Source: Alkalihalobacillus sp. LMS39 | GTDB taxonomy: Bacteria > Bacillota > Bacilli > Bacillales > Bacillaceae_F | Reading direction: 5' to 3' | DNA: 64,000 bases | Assembly (NCBI RefSeq): GCF_022812285.1 | Contig: NZ_CP093300.1 | Coordinates: forward strand, 4,278,001 to 4,342,000 | Shown: positions 48,182 to 57,001 of the stretch, piece by piece | Layout: each line of letters opens with the position of its first letter | Numbering within the stretch: the first letter of the stretch is position 1 | Made by a program: the position numbers and the translations under genes | Notes under the pieces: generated by a model | Told to the model about the DNA's origin: nothing | What the model saw: only the letters and a program-made list of their open reading frames with translations | The model's database searches: none

Positions 48182-48550
48182 TTATTGTTTCATGTTTGAG
48201 GAATTAAGCTCACTAATTGCTTCTTGTACTAGTGTCACAGCTTGACTCATAGCTGCTCCTCCACCAAAGGCCGCCGTTACACCAACAGCCTCAAGAATTT
48301 CCTCTTCTGAACATCCTTGGTCTAAGCATCCTTTTGTATGATAAATAATGCAGTATTCATCTTGACCGTAAATACTAATGCCAAGTGCAATTAATTGTTT
48401 TTCTTTTTTTGATAATTTACCTTCTGCAAAACAAGCTTCTGTAAAAGCATTATATTGCTTTGCGATTTCTGGCATTTTTTGGGTAAATTGACCAAGTCCT
48501 TCTTTATAATCTTGTAGCGCCATTGTTATCATATTATCTTGTTGTTCCAT
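48182..48550 (-). CDS. yurZ: YurZ, carboxymuconolactone decarboxylase-family protein
   Basis: This 122-residue protein belongs to the CMD/AhpD-like family, with [17 protein letters not shown] and [20 protein letters not shown]. The single Cys-x3-His (CIIYH) is the YurZ form rather than the AhpD CxxC, so peroxidase activity is doubtful. It lies next to sufC as in B. subtilis. GAGGTG is six bases before ATG 48550. Confidence 0.87.
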   Translation of the reverse strand: MEQQDNMITMALQDYKEGLGQFTQKMPEIAKQYNAFTEACFAEGKLSKKEKQLIALGISIYGQDEYCIIYHTKGCLDQGCSEEEILEAVGVTAAFGGGAAMSQAVTLVQEAISELNSSNMKQ

Positions 48551-48733
48551 CTGTATCACCTCATGTTTTTATTTACACCGATAGTATGGTTTATTTCTAT
48601 TTTTCTCATTACAGATTTTGGCTTGTTTTTAAATATGTCGAAAATATGAAAAACAGTGTGAAGAAATGTGTGACAAACCGTTGAACTCCATTCCCTTATT
48701 TGAAAAGTCGCGCTACAATAAAACTATAGAAAA

Positions 48734-48771
48734 TGTGAATTGTTTCACAAGAACATGTGAAGTGCTTCACA
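48734..48771. promoter_or_regulatory. Two Rex-type operators before doxX
   Basis: TGTGAATTGTTTCACA (48734-48749) and TGTGAAGTGCTTCACA (48756-48771) are perfect TGTGAA-N4-TTCACA palindromes with centres 22 bp apart (two helical turns). They fit Rex (TTGTGAANNNNTTCACAA) and also the Fnr/Crp form TGTGA-N6-TCACA. Confidence 0.75.
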
Positions 48772-48803
48772 ACTCTATGACTACTATCTTAGGAGGAATT
48801 CAT

Positions 48804-49340
48804 ATGTTTGGACAATTCTTACGTGAAAACAAATACGCTGCTATCATTTTATTCTTTATTCGTGTGTATCTCGGTTGGACTTGGTTAACAATTGGTTGGG
48901 GAAAAGTAACAGGTGACTTTAATGCCGCTGGTTATTTACAAGGCGCCACTGCCAATCCAGTCATGCAAGGAGAAGCTGTTGTTTATCCTACGTATGTAGC
49001 TTTTTTACAAAACTTCGCAATTCCAAATGCTGAGTTATTCAGCTTTATGGTTGCATGGGGTGAGCTATTAGTCGGATTAGGATTATTGCTTGGCATTCTA
49101 ACTACACCTGCTGCGTTTTTCGGAGTCATGATGAACTTTGCCTTTATGTTTGCAGGAACTGTGTCTACTAACCCATGGATGATTTTACTTTCTATGTTTA
49201 TTCTAGCTGCAGGGGCAAATGCAGGACGACTTGGTGGCGACCGTTATGTAATGCCTTATATTAAAGAAAGAGTAAAAGCGATTCGTAATAATAAAAAGAA
49301 CAAGCAACTACCAAAAGCTCCTACACCAATGGCTAGCTAA
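48804..49340 (+). CDS. DoxX/DoxD family membrane protein
   Basis: This 178-residue protein has four helices with DoxX marks: FIRVYLGWTWLTIGWGKVTG and ELLVGLGLLLGILT. DoxX/DoxD proteins are linked to thiosulfate:quinone reduction and redox stress. The start at 48804 follows AGGAGG by seven bases; an in-frame ATG at 48666 would run through the operators and is rejected. The two Rex-like sites directly upstream point to control by NADH/NAD+ or oxygen. Confidence 0.9.
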   Translation: MFGQFLRENKYAAIILFFIRVYLGWTWLTIGWGKVTGDFNAAGYLQGATANPVMQGEAVVYPTYVAFLQNFAIPNAELFSFMVAWGELLVGLGLLLGILTTPAAFFGVMMNFAFMFAGTVSTNPWMILLSMFILAAGANAGRLGGDRYVMPYIKERVKAIRNNKKNKQLPKAPTPMAS

Positions 49341-49353
49341 TCGAAAAAAACAG

Positions 49354-49386
49354 AAAAAGACTGAGTGATTTCTACTCAGTCTTTTT
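49354..49386. terminator. Bidirectional terminator after doxX
   Basis: AAAAAGACTGAGT (49354-49366) pairs with ACTCAGTCTTTTT (49374-49386), seven-base loop. It serves doxX and the convergent membrane protein gene. Confidence 0.9.
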
Positions 49387-49391
49387 TGTGT

Positions 49392-49922
49392 TTACCAAGT
49401 TCCTTGCAATAGCGTTCGCTCTAAAATTGCAACGATAATAGTTGTTATGACATTCGTTACTATTATAACAATCAGTAACCTTTTAGCGTTGACGGCGTGT
49501 TTTTTTAGTAAAAAATAGACAATTGGTGCTTCTATTATTATCGTTAAAAAAAGATATCCTAGTAACACAATATAATAGGGTCCTGATTCAAACGCTAAAT
49601 ACCAGGCATCAGCTAAATCAGTAGCAAAAGGCTGCATTTCAAACATTCTCCACACATAAGGAAAAATAAATGACATAATATTTGCTAATATGATAAGTAC
49701 AGCCGCCTTTGCTTTGATTGATAAGTCCTTTCCTAATGAACTAAAAAATAAAATGGCAACAATTTCGATGAAAAGTGTAATACCAATTGCAAGAGGCAGT
49801 AACTCTCTCGGACTTGACGTTAACCAATGCCATGATGAATTCGCATACACCGACACTTGAAAAATTAAAGTAAAAACACATAAGCACAAAACTACTTTAA
49901 GATTAAAACGATTCATTAACAT
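49392..49922 (-). CDS. Polytopic membrane protein, unknown function
   Basis: This 176-residue protein has about five hydrophobic helices and no signature I recognise. AAAGGTGG is seven bases before the ATG. It is alone between doxX and the repeat array. Confidence 0.75.
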   Translation of the reverse strand: MLMNRFNLKVVLCLCVFTLIFQVSVYANSSWHWLTSSPRELLPLAIGITLFIEIVAILFFSSLGKDLSIKAKAAVLIILANIMSFIFPYVWRMFEMQPFATDLADAWYLAFESGPYYIVLLGYLFLTIIIEAPIVYFLLKKHAVNAKRLLIVIIVTNVITTIIVAILERTLLQGTW

Positions 49923-50199
49923 TTGTAGTCCACCTTTTTTAGTCGATGCCGCGGGCTTGACGCATCTCTTCCTATGATATGTAGGAAAGAAGTTTTAAAC
50001 ATGACAAGGGTTTTTCATTAGCCAAGTTTATAACTCATTTTCCATATTAATATTGTGATTTTACTCGATAGAACTACTTTTTTCTCGGGTATTTTTACTT
50101 ATTTTTCAAATTTAGTTATAAAAAGGAGTGGTTCCATCTAGTTAGTCTGTATTCCGATTAGTTTACGAACACTTTTCTTGGGGTTTTTCGCTCCTTTTG

Positions 50200-50625
50200 T
50201 TTAATAGCATTTTTCTATTGGACACTTTTCTCTGCTTTTGCTCTTGTTTTGTCCAATAGTGCTCTTCTATTGGACACTTCTCTCACTTTCTACTCCATTT
50301 TGTCCTTTATACGCCTTATGAAAGACACTTCTCCTCATTTTCCACTCCGTTTTGTCCTTCATACGCCCTATGAAGGACACTTCTCCCCATTTTCCACTCC
50401 GTTTTGTCCTTCATCAGCCTTATGAAAGACACTTCTCCTCATTTTCCACTCCGTTTTGTCCTTCATCAACCCTATGAAGGACACTTCTCCCCATTTTCCA
50501 CTCCGTTTTGTCCTTCATCAACCCTATGAAGGACACTTCTCCCCATTTCCCGCTCCATTGTGTCCTTCATACGCCTTATGAAGGACACTTCTCCCCATTT
50601 CCCGCTCCGTTTTGTCCTTCATAGA
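50200..50625. repeat. 52-bp hairpin repeat array
   Basis: GACAC marks occur at 50221, 50273, 50324, 50376, 50428, 50480, 50532 and 50584 (periods 52, 51, then 52 throughout). Each unit has a hairpin of about 25 bp (TGTCC..TTCATA, 4-6 nt, TATGAA..GGACA) and a 27-bp spacer (ACTTCTCCCCATTTTCCACT...). In the first unit the inner arms are AATAG/CTATT, preserving pairing. It fills most of the 781-bp gap 49923-50703. No cas genes or dissimilar spacers occur, so this is not CRISPR. Confidence 0.9.
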
Positions 50626-50663
50626 ACAATAACGCTCTGCCAACAGCTTTAAAAACAGAAAAA

Positions 50664-50691
50664 AACCCATTGGCAACACTTCCAATGGGTT
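50664..50691 (-). terminator. Terminator of the met operon
   Basis: AACCCATTGG (50664-50673) pairs with CCAATGGGTT (50682-50691), and a T run with TTTCTG follows on the minus strand. Confidence 0.88.
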
Positions 50692-50703
50692 TCAAGTCAC
50701 AGA

Positions 50704-51558
50704 TTAGTCAACCATAGGGATAACAGCACCGTTATATGTTTCATTAATGAAGTTTACGATTTCTTCTGAACGTAATACCTCCACTAATGTTTGGAATTCT
50801 GGACGATCTTTATCTTCAGAACGAACAACAATTAAGTTCGGTTGAAGAACGTCTGCTCCTTCAAACGCAATACCGTATTTCTCGATATCGACTCCACCCT
50901 CAAGGGCATAGTTCGTATTAATAACAACAGCATCGCCTTCACCATTTTCAAATGATGGTGCAAGAATTCTCGCTTCTACTAATGTAGAGAAATCAAGATT
51001 TTTCGGATTTGCAACGATGTTTTCTCTTGTCGCTAGTTCACCTTCCGCATTATCAAGTTCAATTAAACCTGCACGCTCAAAGATTGGCAAAATTCGGCCG
51101 TGGTCACTGATTGAATCACTCATAATGATTTTTGCTCCATCTGGAAGTTCATCTAAAGAACGATATTCTTTTGAATAAACACCAATTGGTTCGGCATGAA
51201 TGGCGCCAACACTTTCAAACTCATAGCCATTTTCTTCGATTTGCATTGCTAAATAGCCAGGTGTTTGGAAATAGTTTGCATCTAATTCACCATCACGTAA
51301 TGTTTGGTTTGGTAAAATATAATCTTGGAATGTTTTAATTTCTAGGTCAATGCCTTGTTCTGCTAGTAATGGTTTAGCTGCTTCTAACACTTCTGTATGA
51401 GGAACAGCTGAAGCCCCTACTACTAATGTTACACGTTCTTCTTGCTCGCCTTCTCCAGCAGTATCACCTGCTTGTTGTTGCCCTTCATCACTTGTACCAC
51501 ACGCCACTAATGCGAATGATAACGCTGCTGCTCCTACGAAACCAAATAGTTTCTTCAT
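50704..51558 (-). CDS. metQ: Methionine ABC transporter binding lipoprotein
   Basis: This 284-residue NlpA-type lipoprotein has signal and lipobox LVACG, an acidic Gln/Gly linker, and VGASAVPHTEVLEAAKPLLA with LDANYFQTPGYL. It binds methionine outside the cell for MetNP. AAGGGGGA precedes the ATG. It is last in metN-metP-metQ. Confidence 0.95.
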   Translation of the reverse strand: MKKLFGFVGAAALSFALVACGTSDEGQQQAGDTAGEGEQEERVTLVVGASAVPHTEVLEAAKPLLAEQGIDLEIKTFQDYILPNQTLRDGELDANYFQTPGYLAMQIEENGYEFESVGAIHAEPIGVYSKEYRSLDELPDGAKIIMSDSISDHGRILPIFERAGLIELDNAEGELATRENIVANPKNLDFSTLVEARILAPSFENGEGDAVVINTNYALEGGVDIEKYGIAFEGADVLQPNLIVVRSEDKDRPEFQTLVEVLRSEEIVNFINETYNGAVIPMVD

Positions 51559-51576
51559 GAATAAATCCCCCTTAGG

Positions 51577-52254
51577 TTATCTTTTGTCTAATTTATTTGT
51601 GAAAAAATCACCAATCCATTGAATAATAAATACAACGATAAGGATTGCGATTGTTGCCACCAACGTCACTTGGAAGTTATTTCGTTGAAATCCTTCCAAA
51701 TAGGCAAAATGCCCGAGCCCACCTGCTCCAATTACACCGGCCATTGCCGTATAACTCACTAACGCAATGGCGGTTACCGTAATCCCTGAAATCAGAGCCG
51801 GTAATGATTCTGGAATGAGAACTTTCATTATAATTTGGCGATTTGTTGCGCCCATTGATTGGGCAGCTTCAATTACGCCTTTATCAATTTCTCGAAGTGC
51901 AATTTCAACCATCCGAGCATAAAAAGGAGCTGCCCCAATAATTAATGCGGGTAACGCTGCATTAGCACCGAGAATCGATCCTACTACAAATCTTGTAAAC
52001 GGAAATAATAAAATAATTAAAATAATAAATGGGATGGAGCGAAAAATATTAACGACCGCTCCGATACAAGCATTCGCTATATCGTTTTCCCACAAATTCC
52101 CTTTCCCAGTTAAATAAAGAACGAGCCCAAGTAAAATTCCAAGAATAAAAGTAGCAAATACAGAAATTGAGGTCATATAAAGCGTTTCAAGCGTCGCATC
52201 CCATAGTTGGTCCCATTTCATTTTGGCAAACCACTCAACGGTTGAATCAACCAT
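51577..52254 (-). CDS. metP: Methionine ABC transporter permease
   Basis: This 225-residue permease has five helices and the coupling motif EAAQSMGATNRQIIMKVLIP. ATG 52254 overlaps the metN end by 8 bp, with no separate strong ribosome-binding site, so translational coupling is likely. Confidence 0.95.
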   Translation of the reverse strand: MVDSTVEWFAKMKWDQLWDATLETLYMTSISVFATFILGILLGLVLYLTGKGNLWENDIANACIGAVVNIFRSIPFIILIILLFPFTRFVVGSILGANAALPALIIGAAPFYARMVEIALREIDKGVIEAAQSMGATNRQIIMKVLIPESLPALISGITVTAIALVSYTAMAGVIGAGGLGHFAYLEGFQRNNFQVTLVATIAILIVVFIIQWIGDFFTNKLDKR

Positions 52255-53266
52255 TCTCGATCACCTCCACATTCACTTGATTTTTTATGAAAGTAATCGC
52301 GGCATTAATTTCTGCTTGTTCCCCGTCGATTTGAATAAATAATGTGCCGTATGAACCATCTTGGGTTTTCGTAATTTTTCCTTGGAGAATACTAATATCA
52401 ACGTCAAATTGGCGAATGATTTTTGTAATTAACGGCTGTTCTGCTTCTTCACCAACAAACGTAATTTGCACAACTTTTCCTTTACCTTCACTGATGAAAT
52501 GTTCAATCGTTTCTTTTGTTTCTTCCGGTTCGGTAATTTGTTTGACAAATTCTTTTGTAATGTTTTGCTGTGGGTGGCGGAATACATCAAGGACCTCGCC
52601 TTCTTCCACAACTTTCCCTGCCTCCATCACGGCTACGCGATGACAAATTTTTCGAATGACATGCATTTCATGTGTTATTAACACAACCGTTAATCCTAGT
52701 TTTTTATTAATATCTACAAGCAGCTCTAAAATTGAGTCTGTTGTCTTCGGGTCAAGTGCTGAAGTCGCTTCATCACAGAGTAATACTTTTGGTTTATTCG
52801 CTAGTGCCCTTGCGATACCGACACGCTGCTTTTGGCCCCCACTTAATTGGGAAGGATACGATTCACCTCTCCCTTCTAATCCAACTAACTTAATTAATTC
52901 ATCTACACGTTTGATGCGTTCTTCTTTTTTTACACCTGCAATTTCTAATGGAAAAGATATGTTCTCTCTTACTGTCCGTGACCATAACAAGTTAAAGTGT
53001 TGAAAGATCATACTGATCTCTTGCCGTGCCTTTCGTAATTGATTGCCTTTTAACCGTGACATTTCACTTTCTCCGACTAGAACACTTCCTTCTGACGGAC
53101 GCTCTAAGCTATTTAACATTCGGATCAACGTGCTTTTCCCCGCTCCGCTATACCCGATAATGCCATAAATTTCTCCTTCTCGTATTTGTAAGTTCACTCC
53201 GTCAACCGCATGAACGGTACCGTTTTTCGTATGAAACCATTTCCGAATATTTTGCAATGTTATCAT
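52247..53266 (-). CDS. metN: Methionine ABC transporter ATPase
   Basis: This 339-residue ATPase has Walker A GYSGAGKSTL, signature QLSGGQKQRVGIA, Walker B VLLCDEATSALDP and a C-terminal NIL domain that senses methionine. ATG 53266 is chosen because GGGGG lies seven bases before it. The operon is preceded by a SAM riboswitch, and a MITE copy lies between riboswitch and gene. Confidence 0.96.
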   Translation of the reverse strand: MITLQNIRKWFHTKNGTVHAVDGVNLQIREGEIYGIIGYSGAGKSTLIRMLNSLERPSEGSVLVGESEMSRLKGNQLRKARQEISMIFQHFNLLWSRTVRENISFPLEIAGVKKEERIKRVDELIKLVGLEGRGESYPSQLSGGQKQRVGIARALANKPKVLLCDEATSALDPKTTDSILELLVDINKKLGLTVVLITHEMHVIRKICHRVAVMEAGKVVEEGEVLDVFRHPQQNITKEFVKQITEPEETKETIEHFISEGKGKVVQITFVGEEAEQPLITKIIRQFDVDISILQGKITKTQDGSYGTLFIQIDGEQAEINAAITFIKNQVNVEVIENG

Positions 53267-53360
53267 CCGAAGTCCCCCTTTCAATCCGATATTTCCTATT
53301 TGTTTACTCTATATTAATCCGAAAAAAGTAGGCGTGTTATCGCCGAAGATTTTTTTTATC

Positions 53361-53549
53361 AAGAAAAACGCGTAGCGTCTTTTCATTTCAAGCGAAGTGC
53401 GGAGCCCTGCCCGCTTTTAACAGTGAACCCCAAGTGCTTTTCTTGGGGTGAAACGCGCAGGTGCGCAGCCTTCGCTCTTCTAGAATAAGCTTTCAAAGCT
53501 TCACTGCTATACCAAAATTTTCATATACAGGATGCTTTCTTATCTTTTA
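53361..53549 (+). repeat. MITE-like element, full-length copy 7 in the met leader
   Basis: This is the longest copy. It includes AAGAAAAACGCGTAGCGTC, AAGCGAAGTGCGGAGCCCTG, the hairpin CCCCAAGTGC..TTGGGG, GAAACGCGCAGGTGCGCAGC, AAGCTTTCAAAGCTT and the right end TTTCTTATCTTTT. It is transcribed antisense as part of the metNPQ leader. Confidence 0.85.
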
Positions 53550-53555
53550 AAAAAA

Positions 53556-53581
53556 ACCTTCCCGCAACTGAGCAGAAAGGT
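53556..53581 (-). terminator. SAM riboswitch terminator
   Basis: On the minus strand ACCTTTCTGC and GCGGGAAGGT form a 10-bp stem (two G-U) with loop TCAGTT, followed by eight T. Its 5' arm can instead pair with AGAAAGG near the aptamer end, giving the antiterminator. Confidence 0.88.
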
Positions 53582-53590
53582 GTTCTTTTC

Positions 53591-53706
53591 CTTTCTCTCA
53601 TCTACCAAAGCCAACGCTTTGCAGGAATTAGCACTTCTCTAGTTTGGTCAACTAAAGGTTGCTGGGTTTCATCGGGCCCGTCCCTCCACCTCTCTCGATA
53701 AGAGTT
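53591..53706 (-). ncRNA. SAM-I (S-box) riboswitch for metNPQ
   Basis: The minus strand has all SAM-I signs: CTTATCGAGAGAGGTGGAGG, GGCCCGATGAAACCCAGCAA, GTGCTAATTCC and closing GATGAGAG, which pairs with CTCTTATC to form P1. When SAM is bound, the downstream terminator forms and shuts off methionine uptake. Confidence 0.95.
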
Positions 53707-53857
53707 ATATATAGTTAATCTTTCGTATATTATGTTACACGATTCGATACGCTAGTTCTTTAATTCATGAAAGAATAATAGCATGCTAGTTTTTTATCTG
53801 TCAATCACTTTACAACAAAGTTGAAAAAGTTTAACTAGTTTGAATAGTTAGTTAGTT

Positions 53858-55099
53858 CTATTTTATTTTGCGAAAAACAAGATAGAAATAAATAGAGCCA
53901 ATTAAATATAAACAACCAGTTATGGAAAAAACAATCGCATAGCCGTAATAAGACCCATACATCATCACAATCGTCATTGAAACAGGACCCATAACGGCCC
54001 ACCCTAGTTGGAACACCATTTGACCAACTGAGTTTGCTAAGCCTTTCATCGAATCATCAACACTTTTCATCATAAGTGACATTTGAATCGGATTACCAGC
54101 ATTCATTAGTGCTTGTCGGAATAAAAAACCTAATACCGCTAACCAAAGGTTTTCCGTATACGCCGTTAATAATAAAAACGGCAATGACGTTAATTGTAAA
54201 ATAACAACCGCTCTTACCTCACCGAACTTTTTAACAACAAGTGGTCCAATCATAAACGCAACAGCTGTCATCGCTTGCCCTAAAGAGACAATAATTCCAA
54301 CGAGTGACTTTGAAATCTCAAAACGGTCAGTAAAATAAAGATTTAAGTAAGGAATAACAAGCCCCGATCCAAATCCGATAATTAATTGAGCGACGGCAAA
54401 AAGAAGAATAATTTTAACTCCAGCTTTATGAGTCGTGAACAATTTTTTAAATGAGACTGATGCTGTTTTTTCCGTTTTCAGTTTCCTATTTTCATTGATT
54501 TTAAATAGTGGAAATAGCGAGGCAAAAAAGAACGCTGAACCAATCAATAACGTGATTCGAATACTTGTTAATGCAGAAACACCAAACAAATACTGAAACG
54601 CATCACTTAACGAACCTCCTAACACGTTTCCAATCACATTTGCCACCATGATTAAGGCAAAATTAAAACTAAACAAATGTACTCTTTCTTTTTCCGTTGA
54701 GTTTTCTGCGAGTAACGGAATCGAAGACACTTGAATAAATGACATAAAGACACCCGTTAAAAACGCAGTAAGTAATAACGTTGATTCTGGCACTAATAAA
54801 GAGCGACTTGTAAGTGTTAAAGCTGTAATTAAGGCACCAACAAAAATGATTTTTTTTCTGCCAAACTTGTCACTTAACAATCCGGCTGGTAATAACGCAA
54901 TCGCCGAGGCTGTTGCTTGCATCGCAATAACCTTACCATTCACTTGGTCATCATACCCAAGCTCCCGAATATAATAATTATAAATGATCATAAAAATACC
55001 CATACCAATATTTCCTAGTACAGATACCCATAAAAACATACGAACGTTTTGATTATAACCTTTTAATTGATTTTTCCAATCACCAATAAACTGAGTCAT
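53858..55099 (-). CDS. MFS transporter
   Basis: This 413-residue protein has about twelve helices and the MFS motif GLLSDKFGRKKII between helices 2 and 3. It resembles Bacillus drug/solute efflux proteins, but the substrate is unknown. GAGAAGGG precedes the ATG. It is monocistronic, just upstream of the met riboswitch on the same strand. Confidence 0.9.
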   Translation of the reverse strand: MTQFIGDWKNQLKGYNQNVRMFLWVSVLGNIGMGIFMIIYNYYIRELGYDDQVNGKVIAMQATASAIALLPAGLLSDKFGRKKIIFVGALITALTLTSRSLLVPESTLLLTAFLTGVFMSFIQVSSIPLLAENSTEKERVHLFSFNFALIMVANVIGNVLGGSLSDAFQYLFGVSALTSIRITLLIGSAFFFASLFPLFKINENRKLKTEKTASVSFKKLFTTHKAGVKIILLFAVAQLIIGFGSGLVIPYLNLYFTDRFEISKSLVGIIVSLGQAMTAVAFMIGPLVVKKFGEVRAVVILQLTSLPFLLLTAYTENLWLAVLGFLFRQALMNAGNPIQMSLMMKSVDDSMKGLANSVGQMVFQLGWAVMGPVSMTIVMMYGSYYGYAIVFSITGCLYLIGSIYFYLVFRKIK

Positions 55100-55208
55100 C
55101 GTAACCCTTCTCGCCGTATATATTTCGCATCCCTAAATAATAATAGTAGAAAATATGACATTTGAAAAGGGGTATTTAAAAAGTTACAAAATTCTATACA
55201 TTTTAAAA

Positions 55209-55240
55209 AAGCGAACAACTGGAATTCCAATCGTTCGCTT
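55209..55240 (-). terminator. Terminator of the DUF4395 gene
   Basis: AAGCGAAC (55209-55216) pairs with GTTCGCTT (55233-55240), with an inner TGGAATTCCA palindrome, and T6 follows on the minus strand. Confidence 0.82.
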
Positions 55241-55243
55241 GTC

Positions 55244-55657
55244 TTATTTCTTTAGTTGATATTTTAACTTCTTCAATTGGTAATAAAAAAAGCAACCAAC
55301 ACAAAAGCCCGCTAATGCAACTGACGCAGCAATGGTCACCATCACTATGAAAATCCAACCAAGCCAATGACCAAACAAAAGAATTATAAAACCAATGAAA
55401 AGAAGGCTAGCTGCAATCGTTTGGTTAAAACGTTGAAGCTCTGCTGCTTCTGTCTCTTCATTTGAACGGTCTTTCTTCTTTATCGTCTTCATCAATAAAA
55501 AAGCAAGGTTTGTCTTCGGACCAAAGATTAGTGAAGTCGTGACAACTACAAAAGTAATCCCGACGATAACTACACTTTGAAATAAAATAGCACTTAACGT
55601 TAACAACACCATCATCCATTGATTAGCTCGGACGAAAGAAACAGGAATCTCCTTCAA
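55244..55657 (-). CDS. DUF4395 membrane protein
   Basis: This 137-residue protein starts MKEIPVSFVRANQWMMVLLT with four hydrophobic helices (about 14-31, 33-50, 82-98, 103-125). The V-R-x-N-Q start and FxxGPKTNLAFLLMK segment fit DUF4395, of unknown function. TTG 55657 is set by AAGGAG eight bases upstream; the longer frame is not supported. Confidence 0.78.
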   Translation of the reverse strand: MKEIPVSFVRANQWMMVLLTLSAILFQSVVIVGITFVVVTTSLIFGPKTNLAFLLMKTIKKKDRSNEETEAAELQRFNQTIAASLLFIGFIILLFGHWLGWIFIVMVTIAASVALAGFCVGCFFYYQLKKLKYQLKK

Positions 55658-55703
55658 CCTTATCACTCCTTCCTTCTCTCTATAACATAACACATGGAAG
55701 AAA

Positions 55704-55746
55704 AAGCTACACATCATCTGCTTGTAAAGCAGATGATGTGTAGCTT
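55704..55746 (-). terminator. Terminator of yusG
   Basis: A perfect 20-bp stem (55704-55723 with 55727-55746, loop GTA) is followed by T-rich sequence on the minus strand. It lies five bases past yusG. Confidence 0.9.
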
Positions 55747-55750
55747 AGAA

Positions 55751-56011
55751 TTAACACCAGCCCATATCGCAACCTTCTACATATTTATCTGGGTTTTTAG
55801 ATACCCCTTCTTCATATCGAAAAATCTTATTATTATCAAACTCAAACCCACGGGCCATTTCATACTTTGTTCCTTCATTTGTCTCTTTAATTTTTCCTAT
55901 TCTTGAATCATCCATATACAAATTCATACAACCATTTTCAAACTTTCCTTCAACTTTCGCTGTTACCTCTACTTTTAAAGGTTCATTTTGACTTTGATTT
56001 TCGTTCATCAT
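55751..56011 (-). CDS. yusG: YusG, DUF2553 protein
   Basis: This 86-residue protein includes VTAKVEGKFENGCMNLYMDD and a Cys-rich end (VEGCDMGWC). The family (DUF2553/YusG) has no known role. It lies directly upstream of gcvH in position, as in B. subtilis. AAAGGAGG precedes two adjacent ATG codons (56011, 56008); either may be used. Confidence 0.83.
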   Translation of the reverse strand: MMNENQSQNEPLKVEVTAKVEGKFENGCMNLYMDDSRIGKIKETNEGTKYEMARGFEFDNNKIFRYEEGVSKNPDKYVEGCDMGWC

Positions 56012-56090
56012 GCAGACCTCCTTTGGGTAACATATTATTACTTTTCCCTAATGTAAAATGTGTACACGAATGAATCAATGGGAGAAAAAA

Positions 56091-56118
56091 AAGAACTTGA
56101 CGATACCGTCAAGTTCTT
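56091..56118 (-). terminator. Terminator of gcvH
   Basis: AAGAACTTGACG (56091-56102), loop ATAC and CGTCAAGTTCTT (56107-56118), followed by TTTTTTTT on the minus strand. Confidence 0.9.
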
Positions 56119-56125
56119 CCTTTTA

Positions 56126-56509
56126 TTAGTCTTCGTTTACCATTTCTTCGTATTGTTCAGCCGTCATTAACTTATCCACTTCTGACGCGTCAGAAGGCTC
56201 AACAACAATCATCCAAGCTTTTTCATACGGAGATTCATTTACAAACTCTGGGGAATCGTCTAAGTCTTCATTTACTTCTACGACTTTCCCACTCACAGGT
56301 GCATACAACTCAGATACCGTTTTAACAGATTCTACGCTGCCGAATGGCTCGTCCGCTTCAATTTCATCTCCAACTTCAGGAAGCTCAACAAAAACAATAT
56401 CTCCTAGTTCAGATTGAGCAAAATCAGTAATTCCGATACGGATTTTTCCATCTTCTTGTTTTACCCATTCATGCTCTTCAGAATATTTCAGTTCCTTTGG
56501 TAAATTCAC
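56126..56509 (-). CDS. gcvH: Glycine cleavage H protein
   Basis: This 127-residue protein carries lipoate on Lys 63 in [18 protein letters not shown]. It moves the aminomethyl group in glycine cleavage and serves as a lipoate relay in Bacillus lipoylation. The start is GTG at 56509 after GGAGGGG ([15 protein letters not shown]); an upstream extension lacks support. gcvT/gcvP are not in the window. LipA, which lipoylates it, is at 31.5 kb. Confidence 0.95.
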   Translation of the reverse strand: MNLPKELKYSEEHEWVKQEDGKIRIGITDFAQSELGDIVFVELPEVGDEIEADEPFGSVESVKTVSELYAPVSGKVVEVNEDLDDSPEFVNESPYEKAWMIVVEPSDASEVDKLMTAEQYEEMVNED

Positions 56510-56582
56510 AAATAACCCCTCCAACATTCATTCTCATTCTTATATTAAATATAATATAATTAGCAGTATTTCTCAACTAAAC

Positions 56583-56942
56583 TTATGATTTCCAAGCTTC
56601 TTCAAACTGGTCTTCTTTAAAACCAACCGTCACTTTCGTTCCATCAGTAACGATTGGACGTTTAATTAACATCCCATCAGACGCTAAAAGTTCTAAAAGT
56701 TCCTCTTCTGTCGCTGTTGGAATCTTATCTTTAATTCCAAGTTCCCGATATTTTTTTCCACTCGTATTAAAAAATTTCTTTAACTCTAATCCACTTTTTT
56801 GATAAAGCCCTTGTAAAATTTCTTTTGATGGTGGATGTTCAACAATATGTATTGGTTCAAAGGCAATGTCATTTGCTTCTAACCAAGATTTCGCTTTTTT
56901 ACAAGTTCCGCAATTCGGATACCAGTAAAATGTAAGTGCCAT
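56583..56942 (-). CDS. yusI: YusI, ArsC/Spx-like protein
   Basis: This 119-residue thioredoxin-fold protein has CGTC (Cys 11, 14), EHPPSKEILQGLY and a conserved Arg-Pro (IKRPIVTDG). It belongs to the ArsC/Spx family; actual arsenate reduction is unproven. ATG 56942 has GAGGAGG before it. It sits just upstream of gcvH, 73 bp away. Confidence 0.9.
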   Translation of the reverse strand: MALTFYWYPNCGTCKKAKSWLEANDIAFEPIHIVEHPPSKEILQGLYQKSGLELKKFFNTSGKKYRELGIKDKIPTATEEELLELLASDGMLIKRPIVTDGTKVTVGFKEDQFEEAWKS

Positions 56943-57001
56943 GTTATCCCTCCTCTCTTTCCCCATTATTTCCGATTAGTATAGATTTTACAACCCTTAG
57001 G

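Noticed and set aside
50200-50625. Regular 52-bp repeats resembling a CRISPR array
   Set aside because: The intervening segments are nearly identical rather than unique, the repeat itself is a variable hairpin, and no cas gene is in the window.
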